NCBI GenBank assembly: GCA_963680875.1
Contig: OY804583.1
Coordinates: forward strand, 31,237,331 to 31,301,330
Length of the DNA: 64,000 nt
DNA from: Bathymodiolus brooksi
Taxonomy: Eukaryota; Mollusca; Bivalvia; Mytilida; Modiolidae
Direction: 5' to 3'
Part shown: positions 46,651 to 59,200 of the stretch, piece by piece
How the letters are laid out: every line of letters begins with the position of its first letter
Numbering within the stretch: position 1 is the stretch's first letter
Position numbers and translations under genes: made by a program
The notes under the pieces: model-generated
Seen by the model: only the letters and a program-made list of their open reading frames with translations
What the model was told of the DNA's origin: nothing
Databases searched by the model: none

Positions 46651-47929
46651 ATTAACAACCCATATTACCTCTTTCGAAGTTCGAATTGTGTAAAGTGATG
46701 ATCCAGGTACAATGAAATACATGATTAATCTCGATCTGCACACACTTCCATATGAAACAGAGATGGAAACCAGACATTACAAAAGATACTACCGTCTCCT
46801 TCTACATTAATCTCACTCCCCATGGAGTTTTCATTTTCAAGACATGCTACGTAACCTGATTTAAAGATCATACTGTCCATGTTGTCAGCTTAGCATTGAG
46901 AGACAAACAGAAAGTTGCACTGACGCAAGTTGTTTCTGCCTGCAATATTCGATCATTGCAAATATGCCAAAAGTATTTTAGCAGGAGATTCTGCCTCTGC
47001 AATCTAGAAATTCCCTATTAATGGATTTAAAGTTTTGTTTCGGGTAATGAGATGTGCCTCCGGGCTATAGGCAATATATTATCCAATAGTGGCACATATC
47101 ATATTGCACTGAGTCAAAAAAAGAGGAAAATAGTCGCAATCGAGAAAGAAGGTTGGGACAATGTTATGACTAGTAGAACACGTCTTTGTGAATCTGTGAG
47201 ATAAATACTCAGCAGAGATCAAAACAAATTTGTGATGACGACCGTACAATTTGCGCAAGCCAGACAACCCTGTTTGAATAGTTTGTTGGTAAGGAGCAAC
47301 AGTTCGTTTACAAAGCTCGATGGAAAAAGCAAACATCAATAATGGTGTATCAACTGTGATTGATTAACCCTATATATGACATGTGATAGGGCTACTGGGG
47401 TGTTACTACATATGAAAAGGCAAAATTTGAATCATATTGCTTATCGGGTAATCTGCTTGGTTCTCAGAGGTTTGGCGGAGCATTGGAATAATGTATAATC
47501 CAGGAATATAATGCTGTTTTTTTATGGACATAGGTGTTACTTTGACATCACATAGAGGGGCGGAAGATCAAGCCCATCATCTTTTGTTAGAAGTTATAAT
47601 GTTTGACTGCTTTTAATTGTGCGCACTAAAATGTAAATATCAACTTTAGTGCGGACGATGTGTTTCTGGAATAAACGTCCTCTGGTACGCTTAATGTCAA
47701 AAGATTGGAAATCCATATAATGTAAAAGTTTTTGGGAGAAAGAAAATCAAAGAGCATTAAAAGGATAGCCAGAATCGGTTAATATCCCCTATGTCGGAGG
47801 CAGGGAATTATAATCTTGATAATGATTACGTAATTTAGGAACTGTAAATTTCGAGAAAAAAATATATCTAATCACGTCTGTGACGAAACACTGAATTATG
47901 AGAAGATGAGCAGTAAAAAGGTAATCAGA

Positions 47930-48130
47930 ATACATAAATGGAAGAACAGAGAACACAATGGCCAAAGGAAAAGGGACAAAAGGACAAACAACTATCTACA
48001 CAAAACTACACAGAAAACAAAGGATCGAGCAACACGAACCACACTAAAAACTTGGAGTGAACTCGGGTGTTCCGGAATTGTAAGCAGTTCTTGTCCCACT
48101 AGTGTCACTCGTCGTGTGACATTCATCACC
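47930..48130 (-). repeat. Mussel-type interspersed repeat, minus, unit 2
   Basis: Duplicate of 15440-15650. Confidence 0.7.
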
Positions 48131-49589
48131 AAGACAACCCGATAGTAGGGAATGAAAAAACCTATGTTCTATTATATTATATTACAATAACAATCCAGAA
48201 GTTTGCACGAGTGATAAAAAAATTTGCTGCAATTTGGAGAAACATTTTTTGAATCTACCTTTGCTACACAAAAAAAAAGAAAAAAAAAGAAAACCAACTA
48301 ATGCGAAAAGCAAAGGATAAATAAATAAAACACCTTCCCTATACAGAAAAAAATGATGTAAAATTGTTTAACCTTAAAACGTTTCCTTATCAGTTCAAGC
48401 ATATCAGCTTAAACACAGACTAATTTAAATGGGACAGAGGTAAATATCGAAGTGCGATAACCCAAAATAGGTGTGCTTATACATGTTCTTTTCGAAATTA
48501 TCACGTAGGCTATCCCATGTATAGAAAAAAATATTTTCGTCTCTGTTGGTCGAACTCAACTCTTGAGGGAGTCTATATTGAGAGGACCAAATTCACAATT
48601 CTCTATGAGAATCGGATGTTAATGAGTGCTACTTGGGGCAGCTCTTTAACATATTCATATTGGTCACTGATGATCCGTCTAGAGGAAATATTTTCTGACA
48701 CTTTAGATAACCTCTCCTTTGATTTGTAACAATGAACAAATGAAATCATAAACCAACCCAAGAGCTACCTGAATGCCCACATATATACTTATTTGTGTAG
48801 GACTTGATAATACCAACCAACATAAATATATAATTTAGTGAACACGACACGTTTCTGGAATAACCTTCATCAGGTACACTCAAGATCAAAAGATTAGAAA
48901 GCCAAATAATTTAAAAGTATAAATACTACTGATTTGAACAAGATGACGTTAAGCTACAATCAATCAATGAAAGAGGAAAATAAAACTATCACTTATCAAT
49001 GATTAAAGAGTAGAATATGACATAGAAACAATACAATTTTAAAAAGAACGAAGATTATCCATGAAGGTTTCATGAACCTCTCAGTAATAGTTTTAATATG
49101 AGCTACTTTGTCCGAATCATGATATGTACACAGTCAAACCTGCCCAAGCGGTCACCTCTATTTAAATGTTTGTCACAGCACATTCACATGACTTAAACAT
49201 CTTTTAAGATGTCACCTGTCTTAAAAGGCCACTTTTTCTTCTGTCCGAAAAGTGACCTTTTAATACAGATTTGATTGTTGTATTTATGACAAAGACGATA
49301 ATTATAGAAAGATATTTTCTAACAATGATAACACAGTCTGACATCTGGTTATTTTCTCGAGATAAGAAACTTAAAAGAAAAGAAAATCACGGTAAAAGAA
49401 GTCAGTGAAGTGCTGCTAAAATGAAGTATTTGTATGTATTGTATGTAAGTATCTCATATATTTGTTGACTTTTTTAATATTTTTGTTTCTTGTTTTTCTT
49501 GTAGAATGAGAAATGTATTTCATCAAGTCTTCCTCCCTTCGGTACATCGTCCACGTGTAGAACCTAATATTTTCATTATGGGATGTTGC

Positions 49590-49780
49590 TGTTCCAACAC
49601 GTGGTTGGTGAATATCAAGCTTAACCCCGTTTTTTTTTATTGGGGTTCGTGTTGCTTTATCTTTATTTTTCTTTGCTTTAGTAGATAATTGTTTGTACCT
49701 TTGTCCTTTTTCTTTCGGCCATTGTTTTGTTTGTCCCTTGATTTATGGTTGTCGATTACCTACTGTTTATTTTCAAGCAA
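49590..49780 (+). repeat. Mussel-type interspersed repeat, unit 2
   Basis: Duplicate of 17120-17300. Confidence 0.65.
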
Positions 49781-52266
49781 TATGAGTACCGTTCGGGGCG
49801 AGTTAAGTTAAGTTTTGTTCAAGGGGCTTACCTTTGTCCTACAAATAACGAACGTAAGTAACTGGTATAAACAAACTGAGATAACAGATCTGAACATCAA
49901 TTTACACAGACATCAAATGAACAGCAGGATAATTAGAGCAAAATATTAAGAGACAGCTTAATCAGTGATGGTGTACAATTCCATCTTTTTCAGCAAAACG
50001 AACAATTCATGTTGTCATTTGATTATGTGATATTATGTGGTGTCTTGGAGTGGAAGCGAATCTGTGTGCAATTATCACGAGGGGGGGGGGGGGGTGACCT
50101 GCCATATTTCATGCATGTTTCAGTCCAGGACCAGAATGTTCAACGTAATATGTCGTGACATTTTGTTGATGTGTTCAATGTTAAAGTGAGATGTTATTGT
50201 TTAGTCTGTTGATATTGGTGAACATTACTGTTTAAGTTATTTTTTCTATAATTCTAATTCAATGATAGGAGTTCCTTTATACATAGAACTAAACGCGGAC
50301 ACTATGCTCGTTCGTCGCATATTGAGTTTCAATGTGAATTATGCATGTCATTGCAAAAAAGATCACACATCCCATTGTTTTTTGAGGATTGTTAACAGGT
50401 TGTGCAGGGTAATAGTCCTTTGATGCCGTGAGACCTACGTCTGCATAGCTGAGTTATTGTATTGTCCATAACATCAAAAGATGCAGTTCGTGCGATATTT
50501 CCTGGTACATGTACCATGATATTGTCATTACGTCAAACAGGATATGCTGTTGTCATTATCTAATTCAAGAAAGCTCGAATTTCTTGCATAATGTTACAAA
50601 TTTTCTCTTGGATTGCCTATTTTATTTTTGCTAAGGGGTGCACCTTTAAATATTTGATGTCATCTTTTTGTTTCCTTAAATATTGGTAAGCAAAATTTCT
50701 AAAAGAGTTGTTGTGGTGTCCGAACGGTTTCACCGCCATACTGAATGTAACCTGGTTTGTATCATGTAATTAAATAAATACAACTGGTTGTCTTTCAATT
50801 AATATCAACATCGAAAGGATTAGCAAACGGTCTACTATTGCATGTTGACCTAACAACGTTTGTTGAGACTAGCGATGGCATATTTGTCTGAAAGTCACCG
50901 GCGATGCAGTTTTGTGCTATCAGTGTCGATTTGCCTCATTCTACGATTTTGATATTTGATTTTGAAATTGTTCCGACAGTGTAGTATTGTATTCATTTTA
51001 TTACATAAATATACATATTTCTGTTTGGTTTCAATTTTTTTTTATATATCATGCATTGCAAATTACCTTCAGCTTGTTTTGTCACGATTGTCAAACAATA
51101 AACGTATTTTGTATTTTCAAAAAGATTCCAAAAAGGTAAATTATGTGCTCCAGGAAACAACCCTAACTATCTGAATAGTTTTATTTCAATCATGTAAAGT
51201 AAAGTAGTGTAATGCTTAAGAAACGGAACATATTCGTGGTGATTTGTGAGAACGATATTCCGTAGCGATTAATCAAGTCATTGATGCGTCCTTAAACCTA
51301 GCCACAAAAGACGCCAAAACAATAAAGATAAGCCACGACTGTAACTTACGACATATTTATTTATTATATAGCAAACATTTAATAAAGCAAAAAAACAAAA
51401 TATACCACACTATTGGAACAATTCCAAAATCAAATATCAAAATCGTAGTAAAAAAGCAAAACCGATACCCCTTGGACACAATTACAAGACCGCTCGCTTT
51501 CCTAGCTTGTTACTGACACTTCGTTAAACTAGTTGTATGGCCCTAACCTTCTCCTCGTAGTGAAATAATGTCATCATGCAATTGTTGTCCATATGTGAGT
51601 AAAATACCAACCTTCACATCAAACCGGGACAACAGCGTTTTTAAAAAGATCGCTAAGTTGAATGATGACAAATTTAACTTATTGTTTTGTAGTTTAGCTT
51701 GGTAATAGTTGTACAGAAATCATACAGCCACAGTGAGTTTTTACATCAAATTAATATATATTATTGTACCTTACATATGCTTTACTTGATATAATAATAA
51801 TATAATTTAGATGCTTTACGGACAAGGCATATCATCCTGTCGACAACCCCTTACATCCTGCAGTGCTTTGAAAATCTGGTTTTCCTTCCCGGAAGCTATT
51901 TGTTGTCTTCTTCAAAGCACATGATATACAGTTATTAGAGAACATGATACTATCATGAAATCAAACTGTTTTGTCAGGGCATAATAATATCAAAGTAAAA
52001 TGTATTGATTTTAAGTTTATATTATAACAATACAAACGTAGATATCTAATATAGTGCACACGACACCTTTCTGGAATGACCTTCATCAGGCCAAATTATT
52101 TATAACTTTTGAAGTACAAGTAAACCAAAATGGACTAAAGATGATAGCCATAATTGTATGTAACTTATGTATGCATACACACAAATAACACGAAGTCGAA
52201 AACTTACCATCAGTTCCACGTATATCACATGCGGAACATGATCTACTAACCCCTCCGGTGCAGCTG

Positions 52267-52440
52267 AGTTTATCACCGTGCTATAGAGTGATTCGTGTGG
52301 CTCCATCTTTAGTCTTCTGTGTATTGTTTTGTAGATTATTGTTTTTTCTTTTTCTTTTGGCCATTGCATTGTCTGCCCTTCTTCGAGTTATGGCATTTAA
52401 TAACTCCTTTGGTATATTTAACATTTTATACGATCCTCGT
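52267..52440 (+). repeat. Mussel-type interspersed repeat, unit 2
   Basis: Duplicate of 21110-21285. Confidence 0.7.
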
Positions 52441-52805
52441 ATATGAAACTTTTCTACAGTCGAACACATATTGGGCATAGATTATCACCATGGTAAGTAG
52501 TTTGTATCTAGTGATAGGCTAGGTATTTGCTACTGCTCACGAAGCCCAACCCACAGAGTTGTACACCGCGAACCCATGTGTGAATAGGGCGTGTCCTCAC
52601 GATTAGGGGCTGCATGTATCAGATAATAAAACAAGAAGTTTGGTCATGAATAATAGTGGGTTAAGTGTTTGGAGAGTGCAAGTCGTGACGTTAAGCAACA
52701 AACACAGATAAATCGGGTTATTTGATATAGTTCACAGTACAAATGTCAGTGTGAAGGTTCTCTTACCCATGTATAGGCTGAATGAACTTTTACCTTAGAC
52801 CTCAC

Positions 52806-52811
<6 letters not shown>

Positions 52812-52869
<58 letters not shown>
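52812..52869. repeat. (CT)n microsatellite, 58 bp
   Basis: Pure CT run lying between the end of duplication unit 2 and the first SRCR exon of the plus-strand gene. Confidence 0.97.
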
Positions 52870-52872
<3 letters not shown>

Positions 52873-53062
52873 TTTATTTTCATTCTCTGTTCCCGTTCAG
52901 CTTACATATAGTAATGTAAAAGATATGCATAAGCCTGCATGCTCTATGACATAATATTTCAACTTGTTGCACATCGGAGATTACTTTATAAGTTTCTTAG
53001 CTATCATTCTATCCATGTTTATTCACATTTCATCAAATAAAATATGTTTTAACTTTATACAG

Positions 53063-53207
53063 TTCCTATTCGCTTTGAAGGCGGGAAGACGAGATATGAA
53101 GGTCGAGTTGAAATTTTCCATAGCGGCCGATGGGGGACAATTTGTAACAGAAACTTTGACGTAAAAAGTGCTCGAGTCATTTGTCGAATGCTAGGAAAAG
53201 AGGTTCC
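53063..53207 (+). CDS. SRCR domain 1, first-half exon
   Basis: ATACAG acceptor and GTAAGT donor. It encodes a beta strand V/A-P-I-R-F, then [20 protein letters not shown] and [12 protein letters not shown]. Of the plus-strand exons it is the most similar to the minus-strand exons at 870 and 25491, including the IFHSG-W-G core, which fits a shared recent origin. Confidence 0.9.
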
Positions 53208-56200
53208 GTAAGTTTTTATGATTTGACACATGCATTTTGATATTGAACGTCGTTACGAATTTTACTTCTATCTCTTTAATTCAAATTCTGACAAAATCGT
53301 ATCGAAACATTTGAATACTTGAAAGTAAGAAATAACAAGTCCATTTAGAGATATAACCGTGGACGAAATAACAATGGAAAGAGCTATTCAATTTGCGTTA
53401 CCTCTGGTTTCTCTCCCGGATTCGATGTTCGGAATAATGATGCTACTTGTGTGCATGATTACATGACTTGATAAGAAAGGTTATTGGTGTAAGCGAACAT
53501 GAGGGACTTACTAATGAACAGTTAACTTACACACAAATTAATCTAAAGGAATAGCGCTTTTATTTTTGTTCTGTTGTTTTCATAGCTTTCTTGGTCTTTT
53601 TGATAAAGTACATGGAAGCGAATATGTGCAGCTTTTATCGTTAGTAGATATATGTATTGCCGTTAGAGACCCATTAACAGGTTTATCCCCACCACATATG
53701 TGCGTGCCTATTCCAAGGCAGGACCTGGATTTCCAACGTCACATATCGTGTGTTCATTGAGAAGTGTTTCTTCTTTTTGATGATATTTGTGGAATTATTG
53801 ACCAGCACTGTTTAAGCTTCCTTTTAATAGTGAAGGGAAAGATGACGATTGCTGTTTTATTTACAGACATCCAGTTATATATCCTGCATCCCACTTTGGC
53901 CGTGGAAATGGTACAATATGGCTGAGTAATTTATCATGTGTCGGGCACGAGACAGATATATCATTGTGTCCAAATAATGGATGGGGAACAACAAGCTGTG
54001 TACATGAAAATGATATTGGTTTAAATTGTGGTATGAATATTTAATGCAAAATGATAAATATCAAAGTAAATATAAAAGAAAACTCTTATGTTCTGTTTGT
54101 CGTTATCACAAACATCTCCTTCCCTCATTTATGACTTATGACGCGTTTGTAACAAGAGTAACACTATGGGTACCGCATATTGAACATGAACTGGCTACCC
54201 TTCAGGAACATCACAGAGGAATTCGTGTTGCGCGATCTTTATTTTTCTATGTAGTGTTTTGGAGATCATTATATGTTCTGTTGACATTTGGCCGTTGCAT
54301 TGTCTATACTTCTGTAATTTTTTACTTTTGATTACTATGTTGACATTTTCAAACTTTTCTTTTTACCTTGACTAAGCTAAGGAATACATATCGTATTGCC
54401 ATTCTTGTCCTTTTGATAAATAAATTTAATCTTCAGAATGAATACAAACTTGCTCCTTTAATAATTCTGATCTTAAATGATAAGTGACCTTTCCCCCTTT
54501 CATACACAAAAATGGAAAAACATAGCATTCACATGGCATATAATAGGAAGACATACATATTGTGTTTTCTCTATACATGTAAGACTATGTATGTACAAGC
54601 TTGCCAGTGACATGCCTTATTACTATTTAGGGGACATCGTGGCCGTGATCGTATGGTAGATGGATTTACAACTACCTATGCAATCAGTGCCTATCATCAC
54701 TGATGTTGTGAGTTCGAATCTCTAGCAGGCGAGGTGCACAACATTATGAGATAAAGTTTGTAAGTGATTTGCTACAGGTCGGTGGTTTTCTCCGAGTCCC
54801 CCGGTTGCCTCCACCAATAAAACTGACCGCCACGATATAACTGAATTATTGTTGAAAGTGGCGTTAAATACCATCAAATAAACAAAATATTACTATTTAC
54901 ACAATCGTATCAATTAATGCTACAGGTATCCAGGTTCGTCTAAGAAATGGTACTACACCATCTGAGGGGAGAATTGAAGTTTTTCATGATGACATTTGGG
55001 GGACTATATGCCACAACAATTTTGATGTTCCTGATGCTAAAGTAATCTGTAGAATGCTTGGATACCTAGATGCGTATGTATATTGTCATCGTCGGCAGAG
55101 AAAGGTTGATTATGCTACAATATTCCCCACTCTTCACCCGTGGGTCAACGGACAGAAAAATCATTGTAGTCACATGATTCTTCATCTGTAATCTGATTGG
55201 CTCTGCTGAATTTGGAGGAACTATTAATTGCATTCTACTGGATCAGAACAATATTTTGCACTATTTTGATACCTTATTGGGAAGAATGAGAAAAAAAACA
55301 TGGTTTTATATATTTTTTTGTAAACAACCGACCAGTCGAAATTTTGAATAATGATGTTACCATTCCAATTTCAAAATGCCTGGTCAGTAACCAGCAAACT
55401 CCGGAACGAATGGTAAAATAAAGAACAATACCCTATTGCCTCATTCAGTTTATGTCCATATTTGTTTTCTGTACACTATACAACTTTAGACTGTAACTTT
55501 TGTCAGTTATTAAACATGTGTTGTCTTCGGCGAGCACTGGTGCTTACTCTAGTTATAGCAATGGTCATCGCCACTAAGATACTGTTGAAATTGGTATTAA
55601 GCACCATTAAAACTAACACGGTATAACCGAAACATTGTTGAAAGTTCATTAAACACCAATACTAGGATATGTTGACTTTAAAAAAAAGAGAAATATGCTT
55701 TATATTTGAAATAATTATTGTGCATGCGCTATAATCTAAAATCCTATCGCTTATATTTAATACAATAAGTATATGATATAGCGAACCGATATACATATGT
55801 CAGTTATGAAACGCTTTAACGTAATACCAATATCATGATGATCATAACATACAAACATGTTAAAAGTATATGCTAATATCATGAAAACAAAGTTCAAGCA
55901 GTGGTGGTCAGCAATGTCACCAATATCAACCAAACAAAAAATCACCTCTCATCTTAATTCACTGAACACAAAATAAAGAGAGACATGGGAATTCAGGTCT
56001 TGTCTTGGAACAGGCACACACGATGGCGGGATTAATATGCTAATATGCATGTATTTAATACCATTCCTTTCTTTTAAAATGCAGAAAACCTGAAACATTC
56101 CCAAACTCTAAATTTGGGAAAGGCACGAACGATGTCTGGATGGACAAACTGAAATGCACTGGAAATGAATTAGACATCAGTAATTGTTCATTTCCTGGAT

Positions 56201-59200
56201 GGGGAAACTCTACATGTAATCACTCCATGGATGTTGGTATTTCATGTGGTAAGACCATACTATCAATAAGTTTGTTATTAAATTCGGAAAATTAAGATCA
56301 GATTACAGTAGCATAGCACTATTCAGATATATAATATTTGTTCATTATATATTATATTGCAAATATTATAGCTATATGTCATAATGGCAAATAATGAAGC
56401 AATATGAAGCATTGCAAAAGGACAGGAGATGCGTACCGTTGTGATAATGGAGTTACGTACAGGAAGATGTACGCATAGTCTTTACACACATTTGTGTTTA
56501 GGGGATTCATGTTTTATTAAAGATATTTTTTGTATTTGTTTTCGTATGCTGATATCCAACACTATTTTCACATGATATGATGTTCGTAGCATGAAGGGTA
56601 TTACAGGTGAAACTGAAACTGATAACGCTTTTGGAGCACTTGCGTTCAGCTCCAGTTTTAGTGCGGTTCGCGTTGCTCACTCAATCAATATAATTGTGTT
56701 TTGTACATTACTGTTTCTCCTATCTCGCTTCTTTTTCTTTTGGTAATTGCATGATTTGTCCTTCGATTTACGACCTTTAATTACCCCTTAAATTCTTGAA
56801 CCCTTTAAGTCATTTAATTCATAATTGTTTCCACAGCAACCAAGATAAGACTTGTTGGGGGAAAGGTTCCGTCTGAAGGACGAGTAGAAGTGTTACACAA
56901 TGGAACATGGGGGACAATATGTGATGACATGTTCGATATTAATGATGCGAAGGTATTGTGCAGGACCATGGGACTTGATGAATCGTGAGTAGGAACGGTT
57001 GTTATACCAATTACGTCTGCAATAGCATGCTCAAAAACAACCTGTGTGATACGGTAATGCAAAGATCGGATATGAAAAGCCACAGTACAAATCCAAAGGA
57101 ATTCCAACAATGTCTGACAACAATAAAGCCCAAATGATACCAGGATGCAGTTGTTCAAAAGTGTCGTTAGCCTGATGCAACCTTCAAAATGTCCCTACCG
57201 AGTCGCTGTTAACAAAGGCTCGCATTATATGTGTCGTCGAAAAATCGCTATATGTAACAGCTTACAACTTCCTCGTTAAATCTCTGCAGTGGTAAAATGC
57301 ATCTCTCTTTCCGTTTGACCACTGAATTGTTTGTCTTACAATTTACGACTGATGATTGCTCTGTGGTATCTTCAAGCTTTTCTTAAAACTGTGTTAATTA
57401 CTTTTGTCGTTAAATTTATTGAACAACACGGCTTAACACAATGCTTTATTAATCAAATTGTTAGATGTTAGCTACTCGATAGCCTTTATTATCGTTCACT
57501 TTAACAACACTTTTGAACAATCTTCCTATATGATCAGTAAATACTATTACTTCCGGTTGCAGTCGTGACGTCCTTATTGGCAAAGGCACTTAAGGGTAAT
57601 AATATACAAAAGTTCATATTTAATGACATGGATGCAACTGTTTATTAACTGGAATTCTGAATATAGTCTCCAATTTTGGAACAGCTACATCAATCATTCT
57701 GTATCCGTAACAATATACAGTACATGTAGAATAGCATAGCTCTTTTTTGTAAATTCAAAAAGATAACTCTAAAATTTTACAATCCACATTTGATTGTTTT
57801 CTGAATCTCATATCTATGACAATCAAAACGTTTGTCCACAGGTTCGGTCCGGTGCTATATTGTTTTCCCAGCATGATTCACTGTATGAAATCTTGTTGTG
57901 AAAAATAAAAAGAAGAACAAAAAATATCACAGTACTTTAACAGTTCCAAGAGCCAAAAGATAAAACCGTAATAAGAGGGGACATGACAGCTCGCTTTCCT
58001 GGATATGTCAAGGCTCTTCAATACACAATGGCGGTGTTAAGCTAGTCGTATTGGCTAGAACATGGCAAACTCCTGAGTACACGATGTTAGCCAAACATCA
58101 CCCAATCATTCGAATTAAGAAATATATAACGTTACTAATATTTTCAGGTATCCAATAATAAACAAAGACTCCCCTTTTGGGAGTTTTTCGAGTAATGTGC
58201 CAGTTTTAATGGATGACTTGCAGTGCTTTGGGACAGAAACAGATATTGCAGCATGTCATTTTAGAGGGTGGGGTAAATCAGACTGTACATACAGAGAATC
58301 AATTTCTATAACATGTGGTAAGTATGCAATAAAACTTCATCCTGATTTATACATAGCAACATTCCAGCAGTACCCGCGTATAGAGTATATTATATCTCTC
58401 AGTTGATACAATATTCTGGAGCTTGTGGTTCTAAGAATAATTTTCTTGATGGAATATGTGTCACAAATGACCATGTATATGTTCCACATGTCGTAAACAC
58501 CTTCCAGTCCTTTTCTCATTCATGACTTATTACTGGCTTTGCTACTAAATTAACACGACGGGTGCTACTAGTGAAGCAGGAACTGTCGACAAATACGGAG
58601 CACCGGTACCTGATTTCACACTCGATAGTTAGTGGGGTTCGTGTTACTCGATCTTTAGTTTTATGTGAATGTTTTGTAGATCGTTGTTTGTTATTTAGAA
58701 CCTTTTCTTGTGGCCATTGTGTTATATGTCCTTCGTCGATTTACGGATTTTTATTCCCCTTTGATATCTTCAAACTCTTCTTGAAATAATACATTTTGAA
58801 AAAAATAATATGTTTGCACATCAATGTTGGTCTATGTATATAATCAGCATTGTATTTTATTTTGTATTTGTGTATTTGTGTTGTATATATGAGTTTACTT
58901 TTTAAGCTTCTTGACATTTGCTGGTGTGCTACAGATGATTGCGTCAATTATGACAACAGCCAAAAATGACCATGTCTATTCTACAAATAAACGCTATTAC
59001 AGAAAACCGAAGGGACAATTCAGAAAGGATATTCCAGAGAAACTGGCAACATTGGACACAGGTCACAGGACAAATAAACGCTAGAAAAAACCGAAGGGGC
59101 AATCACGAATGGACAATACAGAAGAAACTGGCTACATTGGGTGCACAAGACACACGACGACGACGGACACAACACATAATTCTAAAAAGATGATAACACG

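Larger units (their letters stand above)
45470..47205. other. Unit 2 stretch deleted from unit 1
   Basis: Holds a degenerate SINE (46085-46375) and a mussel-type repeat (46440-46650); no gene. In unit 1 it is replaced by the palindrome at 14645-14718. Confidence 0.7.
21570..52725 (+). repeat. Segmental duplication, unit 2 (tandem, direct)
   Basis: Second copy of the duplicated block. The part homologous to the visible unit 1 starts near 24856. The stretch 21570-24855 should correspond to sequence left of the window if the arrangement is a simple head-to-tail tandem; this is inferred, not seen. Private insertions include the 2.17 kb TGT/ACA element (26936), the 4.67 kb element (37370) and about 1.7 kb at 45470-47205. 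Similarity to unit 1 stops at 52725, just before a CT microsatellite and the plus-strand SRCR gene. Confidence 0.85.
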
